Source: an uncultured Eubacteriales bacterium (GTDB lineage: Bacteria; Bacillota; Clostridia; Christensenellales; CAG-138). From it: a stretch of DNA of 57,447 bases. Each line of letters begins with the position of its first letter. Position 1 is the first letter of the stretch. The stretch covers positions 1 through 57,447 of the forward strand of contig ONLX01000025.1 of assembly GCA_900318765.1 (NCBI GenBank), given 5' to 3'. Below, one piece after another: positions 48,534-57,179 of this stretch. The notes beneath the pieces are model-generated. The model did not search any database, was not told the origin of the DNA, and saw only the letters and a list, made by a program, of their open reading frames with translations. The position numbers and the translations under genes are program-made.

Positions 48534-49828
48534 TATTTGCCGACGCAGAAATTCTCAAAGATCCGGTCAAGCAGCTTTTCATCCACATCGGTGCCGGTGA
48601 TGGTGCCGAGATGGTGCGACGCTTCCCTCAGATCGGTAGCGATACAGTCCGGCTCGGTTTGCGAAGAGGCGTGCATCAGCGCCTGTCGGGCGGCCTCGAG
48701 CGCGCGGATATGCCGCAGATTCGTAATGCACGTCGTGTCAAGTTCTCCGGTTCCCGCAACCGAGGTGATGCGTGTTTTCAGCGTCTCAAGCCCCTCCCCC
48801 GTTTTGCAGCTGACCGCAAGATCGGCTGCGACGGTCCCGAGATCCGACTTGTTCGAGATGACGATGCGCCGGAACGCGCGTGTCTCTTCGAGGAGCGCGT
48901 CATCCTCGGGCGTGAGCGGAACGGACCCATCGAGCACGATGAGCAGCAGATCCGCATAGTGCAGCGCGCGGCGGGCGCGGTCAATTCCGATGCTTTCCGC
49001 TTCATCGGAGGCTTCCCTTAAGCCTGCCGTGTCCATGAGCCGCACGGAAACGCCGTTCCATGCCGTGCGTTCATCGAGGACATCGCGCGTGGTTCCGGCG
49101 ACGGAGGTCACGATCGCGCGGTCCTCGCCGAGAAGCGCATTGAACAGTGAACTTTTGCCGACGTTCGGCCGGCCGAGAATGACCGTCCGTACCCCTTCCC
49201 GCAGAAACCGCCCCTGCTGTGAGTGGGAAAGCAGACCGTCGATCTCGCGGATCGCGTCCTCGATCTGCTGCGGGAGCGCGGCATACACGTCCTCCTCGGT
49301 TTCGTCCGGATAATCGATTGCGGCTTCCACAGCGGAACGCGCATCGAGAATCGTTTCTTCGGTGGCGCGGAGCATCCGTCCGATGCTGCCACCGAGCTGA
49401 TGCAGCGCTGCGCGCAGCGACGAATCCGCCTGCGCGTTGATCAGATCCATGACCGCCTCTGCCTGGGTCAGATCCATTTTTCCGTTCAAAAAAGCGCGTT
49501 TTGTAAACTCCCCGCCCTCCGCAGGGCGTGCCCCAAGGTCTAAGAGCGCTTCGGAGACACGGCGCACCGTCCCGATCCCGCCATGACAATGCAGCTCAAG
49601 CATATCCTCCCCCGAATAGCTGTTCGGCGCGGGAAACCAGACCGCCATACTGTCGTCCAGATGCTCCCCCGAATAGCGCAGCGGCGCATAGGTCAGCATC
49701 CGCGGCGTCAGCGCTTTGCCTGTGAGCGCATGCATCACGCCGCACGCCCCGGGTCCGGAGACGCGCAATACCGCAATCGCCCCGCCGACAGCGGTGGACG
49801 GCGCAAAGATTGTATCGTTGTGTTCCAT
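48533..49828 (-). CDS. mnmE: tRNA modification GTPase MnmE
   Basis: This 431-residue GTPase, with MnmG, installs the 5-carboxymethylaminomethyl group at wobble uridine 34 of tRNAs. The N-terminal folate-binding domain (DTIFAPSTAVGGAIAVLRVS), the G1 motif GRPNVGKSS, the TTRDV switch, DTAGLR, NKSD and the C-terminal catalytic CVGK ending are all present. It is the last gene of the rpmH operon. Its usual neighbour mnmG does not follow; a convergent, unrelated operon does. Confidence 0.96.
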   Translation of the reverse strand: MEHNDTIFAPSTAVGGAIAVLRVSGPGACGVMHALTGKALTPRMLTYAPLRYSGEHLDDSMAVWFPAPNSYSGEDMLELHCHGGIGTVRRVSEALLDLGARPAEGGEFTKRAFLNGKMDLTQAEAVMDLINAQADSSLRAALHQLGGSIGRMLRATEETILDARSAVEAAIDYPDETEEDVYAALPQQIEDAIREIDGLLSHSQQGRFLREGVRTVILGRPNVGKSSLFNALLGEDRAIVTSVAGTTRDVLDERTAWNGVSVRLMDTAGLREASDEAESIGIDRARRALHYADLLLIVLDGSVPLTPEDDALLEETRAFRRIVISNKSDLGTVAADLAVSCKTGEGLETLKTRITSVAGTGELDTTCITNLRHIRALEAARQALMHASSQTEPDCIATDLREASHHLGTITGTDVDEKLLDRIFENFCVGK

Positions 49829-49871
49829 ATTCTGTCCCTATGAAAAAAGGCCGCGGAAGCGGCCCGAATGC

Positions 49872-50651
49872 TTATTTCTCCGGCGCAATGACGACGGCGC
49901 GGTTCGGCTCTTCGCCCTCGCTGTACGTCGTCACCCCGCGGAACGATTGCAGCGCGGAATGCAGGATGCGGCGCTCATACGGATTCATCGGCTCCATCGT
50001 AACGGCGCGACCGGTCTTGGCAACACGAACGGCGGTGCGGCGGGCGAGCTTCCGGAGCGTTTCCTCGCGGCGTGCGCGATAGCCTTCCGTGTCGACCGTG
50101 ACTCTGCGGTAGGCATTGTCCTTGCGGTCCTTGTTCCAGTACAGCGAAACGAGATACTGAATCGCATCGAGCGTTTCCCCGCGACGGCCGATCAGCAATC
50201 CATCCGTATCGGAGACGATGTTGAGCCGCAGCCCGTCATCGGTCTCGGCGGCCTGCACGGTCGCATTGATCTTCATTGCCTGCATCAGATCCGCAAGGAA
50301 CAGCGCGGCATCGTTCGTAGCGGCGAGATCCTCGTCATACGCGAAAGCGGGCGTCTCGTCCTTTTTGCGCGGCTCCTGCTTCTTCGAACCGCCCTTGCGC
50401 TCCTGCGAGCGGGGACGATCGTTCTTTTTCGGGCGCGGCTCGGCTTTGGGAACCGTCTCAAACACCGGCATCACGGGAACTTCCCGTTCGGTCAGGCGAA
50501 CGATCGCGTTCTTTGCGCCGATGCCGAAAATGCCCTTGCTCTCCTTCTGCACGGTTTCAATCACGACCTGATCGATCGTGAGTTGCATTTCTTCCAGCCC
50601 ATGGAAAATCGCTTCATCGACGTTCCGGCCGGTAAACTCCATACTTCTCAT
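49872..50651 (-). CDS. jag: RNA-binding protein Jag/KhpB
   Basis: This 259-residue protein has an N-terminal Jag domain (MEFTGRNVDEAIFHGLEE), a Lys/Arg-rich linker (about 80-115), a KH domain (LLIGRRGETLDAIQYLVS) and an R3H domain (MNPYERRILHSAL). The family binds RNA and helps control cell elongation in Gram-positive bacteria. The ATG at 50651 overlaps the yidC stop as ATGA; a second ATG three codons later is also possible. The position directly after yidC is conserved widely. Confidence 0.93.
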   Translation of the reverse strand: MRSMEFTGRNVDEAIFHGLEEMQLTIDQVVIETVQKESKGIFGIGAKNAIVRLTEREVPVMPVFETVPKAEPRPKKNDRPRSQERKGGSKKQEPRKKDETPAFAYDEDLAATNDAALFLADLMQAMKINATVQAAETDDGLRLNIVSDTDGLLIGRRGETLDAIQYLVSLYWNKDRKDNAYRRVTVDTEGYRARREETLRKLARRTAVRVAKTGRAVTMEPMNPYERRILHSALQSFRGVTTYSEGEEPNRAVVIAPEK

Positions 50652-51712
50652 GCCTTTGCTTTTGCCTCCACTTGCTCGGTCTTCGGTTTTTTGAACATGG
50701 TGAAATTGAGAATCACGTTGACGAGCAGCGCGAAGATGTTCGAGAACGTCCAATAGAACGCGAACGTTGCGTCATATTGGTAGCAGAAGAACACCGAGAT
50801 GAGCGGCATCAGGTACATCATCACCTTCATCGAGGAATTCGCCTGTTGGTTGTTCTGCGCGGTCTGCGGCTGCATCTTCTGCTGCAGGAACGACTGCAAG
50901 AATCCCGTAGCGCCCGCGAGCAGCGGCAGCACCGCATAGCCGTTCGTCATCGAATAGAACTTCGGCATCGAATCGGTAATCGGCCGCACGAACGCCTCGT
51001 ACGCAACCTTGAAGGCCGCGCCGTTGTCCGCCGCGTAGACGTACTCCATCGCGCCGGTCTCATTGAACTGCACGGTAAAGAAATGCAGCTTGTAGAGAAT
51101 CTCGTTCAGCGTCTCGCTGTTGTTGTTGTAGAAAATGAAATTCTTGATCTGGTTCGTGGTCGAGAAATTCGTCCAGAACTCCTGTGCGCTCATCAGCGCG
51201 CCGCCGGGACTCAGATTGTCCGGCCGCCAGATGTTGGTGATCCAAAGGAACCGGAATCCCTGAAACATCTCAAGGCCCTGTCCGTTCTCGAGCGCGATGA
51301 CCAAGGAGAGCATCTGCTCGTTTGCCCAGGCGCGGAACGCGTTGAAGAACATGATCAGAAGCGGGAACATCAGAAGCATCGGCAAGCAGCCGCCGAAGGT
51401 GCTGACGCCGTGCTCCTTCATGATCTTGCGCTGCTCGATGTTGAGCTTCTGGGGATCGTCCTTATACTTTTTCTGCAGGCGATTGAGCTCCGGCTGAATC
51501 TCCTGCATCTTCATCGAGGATTTGCGCGACGAAATATCCCCCACCGAAGTCGCGGCGCGGATCGCAAGCGTGAAAATGAAGATCGTCAGAACGACGACCA
51601 CACCGCCGTGTCCCATGGAGGCGGCGGAAGACCCGAACAGACGGGAAATCTGCTCGTAGACCCACGACATGGCAAGATACAGCCAACGGGTCAAAAAGAA
51701 GGATGTTGTCAT
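50648..51712 (-). CDS. yidC: Membrane protein insertase YidC/Oxa1
   Basis: This 354-residue insertase places proteins into the cytoplasmic membrane. The core helices are recognisable: GGVVVVLTIFIFTLAIRAAT with the conserved Arg in the hydrophilic groove, the basic KYKDDPQKLNIEQRKIMKEH cytoplasmic hairpin, and GGCLPMLLMFPLLIMFF. About 110 residues between helices 2 and 3 form an enlarged outside domain, longer than in Bacillus homologues. There is no lipobox. It lies 12 bases after yidD and overlaps jag. Confidence 0.95.
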   Translation of the reverse strand: MTTSFFLTRWLYLAMSWVYEQISRLFGSSAASMGHGGVVVVLTIFIFTLAIRAATSVGDISSRKSSMKMQEIQPELNRLQKKYKDDPQKLNIEQRKIMKEHGVSTFGGCLPMLLMFPLLIMFFNAFRAWANEQMLSLVIALENGQGLEMFQGFRFLWITNIWRPDNLSPGGALMSAQEFWTNFSTTNQIKNFIFYNNNSETLNEILYKLHFFTVQFNETGAMEYVYAADNGAAFKVAYEAFVRPITDSMPKFYSMTNGYAVLPLLAGATGFLQSFLQQKMQPQTAQNNQQANSSMKVMMYLMPLISVFFCYQYDATFAFYWTFSNIFALLVNVILNFTMFKKPKTEQVEAKAKA

Positions 51713-51724
51713 AACGGTGACTCC

Positions 51725-51949
51725 TTACTTATGATGCGGCTTTGGAACGGGATCATACCCGCCACGGGAAAACGGATTGCATCGAAGCACGCGCCAGATG
51801 GCAAGAAGCGTTCCCTTGAAGGCGCCGTGTACCTCGATCGCCTCCATCGCATACTCCGAACAGGTCGGCGTATACTTGCAGGCAGGCGGCAAAAGGGGCG
51901 AGATCGAACGCTTATAAAAGCGAAGCATTGCGAGAAGAACACGTTTCAT
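51725..51949 (-). CDS. yidD: Membrane protein insertion efficiency factor YidD
   Basis: This 74-residue protein has the YidD signature: [33 protein letters not shown] and [14 protein letters not shown], with three conserved cysteines. It aids YidC-dependent insertion. The ATG at 51949 overlaps the rnpA stop by four bases. Confidence 0.95.
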   Translation of the reverse strand: MKRVLLAMLRFYKRSISPLLPPACKYTPTCSEYAMEAIEVHGAFKGTLLAIWRVLRCNPFSRGGYDPVPKPHHK

Positions 51950-52290
51950 TCCCGCTTCTCCCACAGCCCCGCGCGGGAAATCACGTCATGCATCTGACGC
52001 TGCATTTCCGCAAACGGAACGTCCAACACTTCTTTCCGCGCGATGAAAATCAGGTTCGTTCCCTTTCTCAGCGAATCGAGCATCGGCGTAATGCAGGCGC
52101 GAAGCCGCCTTTTGGCGCGGTTCCGCTTGACGCTGTTGCCGACTTTTTTGGAAACCGAAAACCCGACCTTGACGGAATCGGACCGGCTTTTTGCCCAGAT
52201 CAGGGAGAACAGATGCGAGCCGACCGATCGACCGACACGGTAGGTGTAGCGGAATTCTTTATGCCGTTTCAACGAATAGGAACGATTCAC
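51946..52290 (-). CDS. rnpA: Ribonuclease P protein component
   Basis: This 114-residue basic protein binds the RNase P RNA that matures tRNA 5' ends. The N-terminal [20 protein letters not shown] and the RNR motif in [10 protein letters not shown] match the family. I place the start at the GTG at 52290, preceded by GGAAAG; a TTG further upstream would add eight residues not typical of RnpA. It follows rpmH by 88 bases. Confidence 0.93.
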   Translation of the reverse strand: MNRSYSLKRHKEFRYTYRVGRSVGSHLFSLIWAKSRSDSVKVGFSVSKKVGNSVKRNRAKRRLRACITPMLDSLRKGTNLIFIARKEVLDVPFAEMQRQMHDVISRAGLWEKRE

Positions 52291-52378
52291 AGATACTTTC
52301 CGTATATACAGCAACTACGGCAAGCGAAAACTTGCCGCATGCGCTTCCATTTTGTTCCTTATCTGTCACAAAAGACCT

Positions 52379-52513
52379 TTATGCGCTCAGTTTCTTGCGA
52401 CCCTTTGCACGTCTGCGCTTCAGAACGTTGCGGCCGTTGGCGGTTGCCATACGCTTGCGGAAACCGTGAACCTTGCTGCGCTGTCTTTTCTTGGGTTGAT
52501 AAGTCCGTACCAT
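52379..52513 (-). CDS. rpmH: 50S ribosomal protein L34
   Basis: This 44-residue basic protein is bL34: it contains the [16 protein letters not shown] core and the [12 protein letters not shown] ending. The ATG at 52513 follows AAGGAG with an 11-base spacer. It leads the operon rpmH-rnpA-yidD-yidC-jag-mnmE. Confidence 0.97.
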   Translation of the reverse strand: MVRTYQPKKRQRSKVHGFRKRMATANGRNVLKRRRAKGRKKLSA

Positions 52514-52572
52514 ATCCGAACACTCTCCTTCATGTAAACTAATTGCCGCAGTGCGACACAATAACATTTCAT

Positions 52573-52602
52573 ATTATAGTGACACCTGCGACAGTTTGTC
52601 AA
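52573..52602 (-). promoter_or_regulatory. Promoter of the rpmH operon
   Basis: On the minus strand TTGACA and TATAAT, both perfect, are separated by 18 bases, about 60 bases before the rpmH ATG. Confidence 0.88.
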
Positions 52603-52628
52603 GAAAAATTTTCGGAAACAGCGGATGC

Positions 52629-53102
52629 TTATGCGCCGCCCACCAAAGGCAGCAGCTCCTCCTCGGTTCGCCCGGTCGCGGCGGCCAGTTCCCCGATCAG
52701 CACCTGCCGCGCCGTCAGATACATTTTGCGCTCTCCGGCCGAAAGCCCTTTCTCCCGATCACGTCGAACCAGGCACTTGACAACCTCGGCCACGTCGCCC
52801 ACCTTTCCGATGCGCAGCTTATCCAGATTGTCCCGATAGCGCTGATTCCAGTTGTCGCTTTCCTGAACGCTCGGCTCCTCAGCCAGCGAACGGATGACGG
52901 TTTCGCACACGTCCGGCTCGGCAAGCCGACGCAGCCCCACGCGCTCCACCGTGGCCACCGGAACCATCGCCGTCATACGACCGGTGAAGAAGCGCAGCCG
53001 GTAATACTGCGACGTTTCGCCCAGAACGGTTTGCTCTTCGATCGCTTCCACGCTCCCGACGCCATGCATCGGATAGCAGACAAGTTCCCCGATTGCGAAC
53101 AT
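52629..53102 (-). CDS. CarD-family transcriptional regulator
   Basis: This 157-residue protein has an N-terminal CarD/TRCF-type domain (IGELVCYPMHGVGSVEAIEE, YYRLRFFTGRMTAMVPV) that binds the RNA polymerase beta subunit and a helical C-terminal DNA-binding part. Relatives stabilise open promoter complexes, often at rRNA promoters. AGGAGG precedes the ATG. Two consensus promoters in tandem suggest high and perhaps growth-rate-dependent expression. Confidence 0.9.
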   Translation of the reverse strand: MFAIGELVCYPMHGVGSVEAIEEQTVLGETSQYYRLRFFTGRMTAMVPVATVERVGLRRLAEPDVCETVIRSLAEEPSVQESDNWNQRYRDNLDKLRIGKVGDVAEVVKCLVRRDREKGLSAGERKMYLTARQVLIGELAAATGRTEEELLPLVGGA

Positions 53103-53130
53103 CTTTCCGTCCTCCTGTTCTGATATTGAT

Positions 53131-53160
53131 ATTATAACGGAAAAACGTTCGTTTTGTCAA
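53131..53160 (-). promoter_or_regulatory. Proximal promoter of the carD-like gene
   Basis: On the minus strand TTGACA and TATAAT are separated by 18 bases, 28 bases before the ATG. Confidence 0.85.
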
Positions 53161-53173
53161 ACAAAAATTTATA

Positions 53174-53202
53174 AATATATCACAGGCTTTTACCTTTGTC
53201 AA
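53174..53202 (-). promoter_or_regulatory. Distal promoter of the carD-like gene
   Basis: On the minus strand TTGACA and TATATT are separated by 17 bases, 42 bases upstream of the proximal promoter. Confidence 0.75.
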
Positions 53203-53215
53203 GCGATATTTTTAC

Positions 53216-53241
53216 AAAAAAAGCTCCCCGAAACGGGGAGC
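53216..53241 (-). terminator. Terminator of prs
   Basis: An 8-bp GC-rich stem (53223-53230 with 53234-53241) with an AAA loop is followed on the minus strand by T7, 14 bases after the prs stop. Confidence 0.88.
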
Positions 53242-53255
53242 AAAGTCATGCACCA

Positions 53256-54269
53256 TTACAGGTTTTTCGGCTGCTCGTCGAAATGAATGTCCTGAATCAG
53301 TGTGGAAGCGGTGGTCTCGAGCATGTTGCCCATCGACGTACGGTCATGGATCGTCTTGACCGCCATCGCAAACAACGGCGCGGCAGAGATGATGCGGATC
53401 TTCTTGTAGTTCGCGGCTTCGGGGCATTCGACGGTATCGGTCGTCACCACCCATTCATAGGGGCTCTCCTCGATCCGTTTCAGTGCTTTCTCGTTCATCG
53501 CGTTGTGTGAAAGCGCGCCGAAGATGCGTCTTGCGCCGTTCGCCTGCAGTGCTTTTGCGATATCCACCATCGTACCGCCGGAGATCGAGAAGTCATCCAC
53601 CACGAGACAGTCCTTGTCTTTGACGTCGCCGATGATGTTCAGAATCTTGGCGTTTTCGCTGTGGTCCACGCGGGTCTTGTCCCCAATCGCGACATCGGCA
53701 TTCAGTTCCTTGGCAAACGAATGCGCGCGCTTTGCGCTGCCCGCATCCGGACCCACGACAACCAGGTTTTCGGTTGCAAGTCCCTGCCGGCGCACATATT
53801 CGGTCAGCAGCGGCATTGCGTACAGGTGATCGACCGGCTTCTTGAAAAAGCCCTGAATCTGCGCCGCATGCAGGTCCATAAACAGCACGCGGTCCACGCC
53901 GGCCGTTTCGATACAATCGGCACACACGCGGGCGCGGATGGAAACGCGCGGCTCGTCCTTCTTATCGCCCTTGGCATAGGAGAAGTACGGAATGATGGCG
54001 GTTACGGAGTTGGCGCTGGAACGCTTGAACGCGTCGATCCAAAATAGCAGCTCGGTAAATTCCGCATTGGGGTCACGCGCAATCGGCTGAACGAGATACA
54101 CATCGTTCTCCCGGATGCACTCATTGATTCGAACGAAAATATTGCCTTCGGAGAACATGATCGTTTCCGAATCGCCCAATTCCGTTCCCAAAAAGTCACA
54201 CATACGTTTTGCAAAGGGACGCCCCGTCCTGCCGGCAAAAATCTTGATTCTACCCGAACCCTCGTACAT
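53256..54269 (-). CDS. prs: Ribose-phosphate pyrophosphokinase
   Basis: This 337-residue enzyme makes PRPP from ribose 5-phosphate and ATP. The flexible-loop region SYAKGDKKDEPRVSIRA, the metal-binding VLFMDLHAAQIQGFF, the VVVGPDAGSAKRA segment and a DKTR catalytic pair are visible. The PRPP loop reads VVDDFSISGGTM instead of the common VDDMIDTGGT, and the protein is about 20 residues longer than Bacillus Prs, so it belongs to a divergent Prs branch. The ATG follows GAGG. Confidence 0.88.
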   Translation of the reverse strand: MYEGSGRIKIFAGRTGRPFAKRMCDFLGTELGDSETIMFSEGNIFVRINECIRENDVYLVQPIARDPNAEFTELLFWIDAFKRSSANSVTAIIPYFSYAKGDKKDEPRVSIRARVCADCIETAGVDRVLFMDLHAAQIQGFFKKPVDHLYAMPLLTEYVRRQGLATENLVVVGPDAGSAKRAHSFAKELNADVAIGDKTRVDHSENAKILNIIGDVKDKDCLVVDDFSISGGTMVDIAKALQANGARRIFGALSHNAMNEKALKRIEESPYEWVVTTDTVECPEAANYKKIRIISAAPLFAMAVKTIHDRTSMGNMLETTASTLIQDIHFDEQPKNL

Positions 54270-54314
54270 AACAACCTCACATATGCAATTTTTCGGCTCT
54301 CGCCTTACACCGTG

Positions 54315-54343
54315 AGTATAGCACAGCCGTACGGAAAGTACAA
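54315..54343 (-). promoter_or_regulatory. Promoter of prs
   Basis: On the minus strand TTGTAC and TATACT are separated by 17 bases, 45 bases before the ATG. Confidence 0.75.
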
Positions 54344-54365
54344 CCGTTTGAAAGAAAAGATTTTG

Positions 54366-55010
54366 TCAATCCGGGATCAGATCGAGCATATCCTCCTGCG
54401 TGACGTCGGTATACGTCGACGGAACGCTTCCGACCAAAATGCTCTCCGAAATCGGCGCCTGCGTTTCGATCGAAACGATGTACGCGTCGCCCGGCAAAAT
54501 GATCCGCACGGTCGCCTTCAGCGTCAGCGTAATGCGATGCAGTGTCTGGTTGATCCCGGCGCTTGTAAACTTGCTTGAGAACGTCGATTGAACCGCTCCG
54601 GCAGGCGTGAATTTCATCACCAGGTTCGGCCCCATCCCCGTGAACAGCGGGATCCCCGAAACCGTTCCGATCGGGATCGAAACGCCCTGCTCGCCGAGTG
54701 AAGCAATCTTCTCCTGCGCGCAGATCGCGCAGTCCGCCGCAAGCGTGTTCAGCTTGCTGCTGTCGGCCTCCAGATAGTACACGGCGCCGTTGGCTTCATG
54801 GATTGTGATCAGATTGCCCGTGTTGTCCTCGCGGCTGAGAATCTGAAGCACCGCATCGTTCATCGCCGCAGCGGCGACCGATTCGACGCGTGCCTTTGAA
54901 AGCCCTTCGAGCACCGGACGCAGCGATCGATTGACATAGATGAACGCTCCGGTAAACAGCACAAGCAGCAGGAGCATCGAAGCAATCAGTTTCTTTCGGA
55001 TTCGTTTCAT
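54366..55010 (-). CDS. yunB: Sporulation protein YunB
   Basis: This 214-residue protein has a basic start, one membrane helix (about 8-28) and an outside domain of YunB type, with the family's ARVESVAAAAMNDAV, IPIGTVSGIPLFTGMGP and HRITLTLKATVRIILPG segments. In Bacillus, yunB is a sigma-E gene needed for normal spore formation. I use the ATG at 55010 (MKRIRKKL); the frame extends nine codons further to a TTG. There is no ribosome site, and a sigma-E-like -10 lies only five bases before the ATG. Confidence 0.82.
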   Translation of the reverse strand: MKRIRKKLIASMLLLLVLFTGAFIYVNRSLRPVLEGLSKARVESVAAAAMNDAVLQILSREDNTGNLITIHEANGAVYYLEADSSKLNTLAADCAICAQEKIASLGEQGVSIPIGTVSGIPLFTGMGPNLVMKFTPAGAVQSTFSSKFTSAGINQTLHRITLTLKATVRIILPGDAYIVSIETQAPISESILVGSVPSTYTDVTQEDMLDLIPD

Positions 55011-55015
55011 ACGCC

Positions 55016-55023
55016 ATTGTATG
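55016..55023 (-). promoter_or_regulatory. Possible sigma-E-type -10 element of yunB
   Basis: CATACAAT on the minus strand equals the mother-cell sigma-E -10 consensus (CATACAnT). It lies five bases before the yunB ATG, implying a leaderless transcript if used. I cannot point to a convincing -35. Confidence 0.35.
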
Positions 55024-55053
55024 AGAAAAAACGTCAAATCATGTCAAAATCGA

Positions 55054-55082
55054 TTGCATTTCGGTCGAAAAAACGGTATACT
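55054..55082 (+). promoter_or_regulatory. Promoter of the polysaccharide deacetylase gene
   Basis: TTGCAT (55054-55059) and TATACT (55077-55082) are separated by 17 bases, 20 bases before the ATG. Confidence 0.7.
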
Positions 55083-55102
55083 GTTCTCCGTTGAGGTGCG
55101 GC

Positions 55103-56122
55103 ATGTCGAAAAAATCCCGCAAAAGAAAAAAGCGAATCCGTAAGATTCTGATCGGCGCCTGCGGCGTTCTGCTGCTTGCGCTGCTTGTGTTGCTTACGGT
55201 GCTGTTGATTCGTCTGTTCTCCTGCGGCGCAAAGGAGGCAAGCGTTGACCTCTCCGCCGCTTCCGCCGTGCCGACCGCGGCTGCCACGCTGCTTCCGACC
55301 GATCCCCCCGCCGCTACGCCGACGCCGTATGTTACACCGGTCCCCAAAATTACCGATGCGTGGTACGCGGAGCGCAATGAGGCGCTGACGCAGCATGTTC
55401 GGGCTTTCAGCGGGTTAACCGATGAGGAAGCGATTCAAAAGCGCGTCGAGGGGATGGCGATCGATCCGGATCAGAAGATGGTGGCGTTCACGTTTGACGA
55501 CGGCCCGCGGGACGAATTGACCGACGGCGTGCTCGACGTCTGTGAGCAGTACAACGTCCGCGTGACGTTCTTCATTAAGGGCGCGTACATCGCGGGGCAT
55601 GAGCCGCAGCTCAAGCGCATGCTCGCGCTCGGCTGCGAGATCGGCAATCACACCTGGGATCACCTGGACATCGAAAAACTGACGACCGAGGAGATGCGCT
55701 ATCAGATCGAACAGGTGGACGATACGCTGTACAACGTGCTCGGCGTTCGAACGAAGCTGTTCCGCCCGCCGTACATCAGCTACGGTCAAAAGGGGTCGGA
55801 CACGCGCAACGCGTTGATCGAACTGATGCAAAAGCACGGTATGGCCGTCATCAACCATACGCGCAGCACGCATGATACCTATGACAACTACACCGAAGAC
55901 ATGATCTATGAGCGCATGATCGCCGAAAAGGACGAATCCGGCTACGGTCTGCACAAATCGATCGTCCTGTGCCACGATAAAACGCAAAAGACGATCGGTG
56001 CGTTCCGCCGCGCCGTGCCGGTTCTGCTGGAGCAGGGCTATCAGCTCGTGACCGTCTCCGAATTGTTGAACTGTTCCGACGAGGGATTCCGCGTCGGCGC
56101 AATCTACAAAAAAGCCGATTGA
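55103..56122 (+). CDS. Membrane-anchored polysaccharide deacetylase (NodB domain)
   Basis: This 339-residue protein has a very basic N terminus, a membrane anchor (about 15-40), a Pro/Thr/Ala-rich spacer, and a NodB homology domain (about 130-330). The metal triad lies in TFDDGPRDE and NHTWDH, and the substrate motif is FRPPYISYG; motif 5 reads IVLCHD. It would remove acetyl groups from peptidoglycan or another surface glycan, for instance in cortex or wall modification. The ATG at 55103 follows GAGGTG. It is divergent from yunB. Confidence 0.9.
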   Translation: MSKKSRKRKKRIRKILIGACGVLLLALLVLLTVLLIRLFSCGAKEASVDLSAASAVPTAAATLLPTDPPAATPTPYVTPVPKITDAWYAERNEALTQHVRAFSGLTDEEAIQKRVEGMAIDPDQKMVAFTFDDGPRDELTDGVLDVCEQYNVRVTFFIKGAYIAGHEPQLKRMLALGCEIGNHTWDHLDIEKLTTEEMRYQIEQVDDTLYNVLGVRTKLFRPPYISYGQKGSDTRNALIELMQKHGMAVINHTRSTHDTYDNYTEDMIYERMIAEKDESGYGLHKSIVLCHDKTQKTIGAFRRAVPVLLEQGYQLVTVSELLNCSDEGFRVGAIYKKAD

Positions 56123-56125
56123 CAA

Positions 56126-56149
56126 AAAACCGTCCTTGCGGACGGTTTT
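56126..56149. terminator. Bidirectional terminator
   Basis: A 10-bp stem (56126-56135 with 56140-56149) with loop TTGC, A- and T-rich at its ends, between the deacetylase gene and the convergent regulator gene. Confidence 0.85.
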
Positions 56150-56156
56150 CTTTTCT

Positions 56157-57179
56157 TCATTCTTCCTGCAGTTTTTGGATCGCGCGGTCTACGGCGTCGC
56201 GCTCCTCACCGCTGACGATGCCCCAATCCTCGCGCAGCAGCCGCAGCTGCTCACGGTAGGCAGCGATCGCGCCCGCCTTGTCGCCCCGGATCTCGCAGAT
56301 ATGCGCAATGCTCATTGCGCTGTCGGTGAACTTGGGCGAAGGCTGCATTTCCTGCCCCTTGCGGTACCATTCGATGGCCTTGTCGTATTCCTGACGCTGC
56401 GTATAGAAATCGCCGAGCATGGTCGCCCAGCACCATTCCTGATCCTGCATCTGCTCCAATTCGGCAAGGATCGCATCGGCTTCGTCGGGCTTGCCGGCCG
56501 CAGCCGCGATCAGGAAGCGATACATCGGAACGCGGAACGTATGGTCGATCCCTTCAAGTCTTTGCAGCCATTCCCGTGCCTCGGTAAGCCGGCGATCGTC
56601 AATCAGATTATCGATCAGCCACATCAAAGCTGCCCGGTTATTCGGATTGCGGCGGCAGTACGCTTCGAACCATTCGATCAGTGCATGATGGTTGCGGATA
56701 TTCCAATCGGGGATGTAGCTGCCCCACGCGTTGGCAAGCTCGCTGATCGCGTCGTGGTCCCCTTCCATCCGTTCCACGGCCATCTTTCCATGCTCCGTCG
56801 CGAGCAGCCGAAACTGCTCAGCCTGATTGTTGTAGAGCTTTGTAAGCAGCAGCTCCGTTTTTCCGATATACTTCGGCTGCTCCGCAATCGTCTTTAGCTG
56901 CTGTTCGATCTGTCGCTGTTCCGCTTCGGGAAACAGTCCGCGGTCATAGATCCGGTTTTCGATGCGTTCAAGCTCCTGATCCGGCGTCATGGCGAAGAGC
57001 TGATCGATCGTCACTCCGAAATACACGGCGATCTCCGGAAGCAGCTGAACATCCGGCACGCTCGTTCCGCACTCCCATTTGCTGACAGTCTGCGCGCTCA
57101 CGTTCAGCGCATCCGCCAGTGCCTCCTGCGTCAGTCCGCGGTTGTTCCTCAGCCTGCGGATTTCCTTTCCCATTTCCAT
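56157..57179 (-). CDS. XRE-family regulator with TPR-like repeats
   Basis: This 340-residue protein starts with a Cro/CI-type helix-turn-helix (residues about 5-60: LTQEALADALNVSAQTVSKW). The rest is all helical, with TPR-like units (for example ATMLGDFYTQRQEYDKAIEWY and AHICEIRGDKAGAIAAY). Similar HTH-TPR proteins in Firmicutes respond to peptides or regulate stress and sporulation genes. The ATG at 57179 follows a weak AGGACAC region. It is monocistronic; no quorum peptide gene is visible beside it. Confidence 0.87.
   Translation of the reverse strand: MEMGKEIRRLRNNRGLTQEALADALNVSAQTVSKWECGTSVPDVQLLPEIAVYFGVTIDQLFAMTPDQELERIENRIYDRGLFPEAEQRQIEQQLKTIAEQPKYIGKTELLLTKLYNNQAEQFRLLATEHGKMAVERMEGDHDAISELANAWGSYIPDWNIRNHHALIEWFEAYCRRNPNNRAALMWLIDNLIDDRRLTEAREWLQRLEGIDHTFRVPMYRFLIAAAAGKPDEADAILAELEQMQDQEWCWATMLGDFYTQRQEYDKAIEWYRKGQEMQPSPKFTDSAMSIAHICEIRGDKAGAIAAYREQLRLLREDWGIVSGEERDAVDRAIQKLQEE

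Noticed and set aside
52514-52628. Replication origin next to rpmH
   Set aside because: The gap holds a promoter but no run of DnaA boxes or AT-rich unwinding element, and dnaA is absent.
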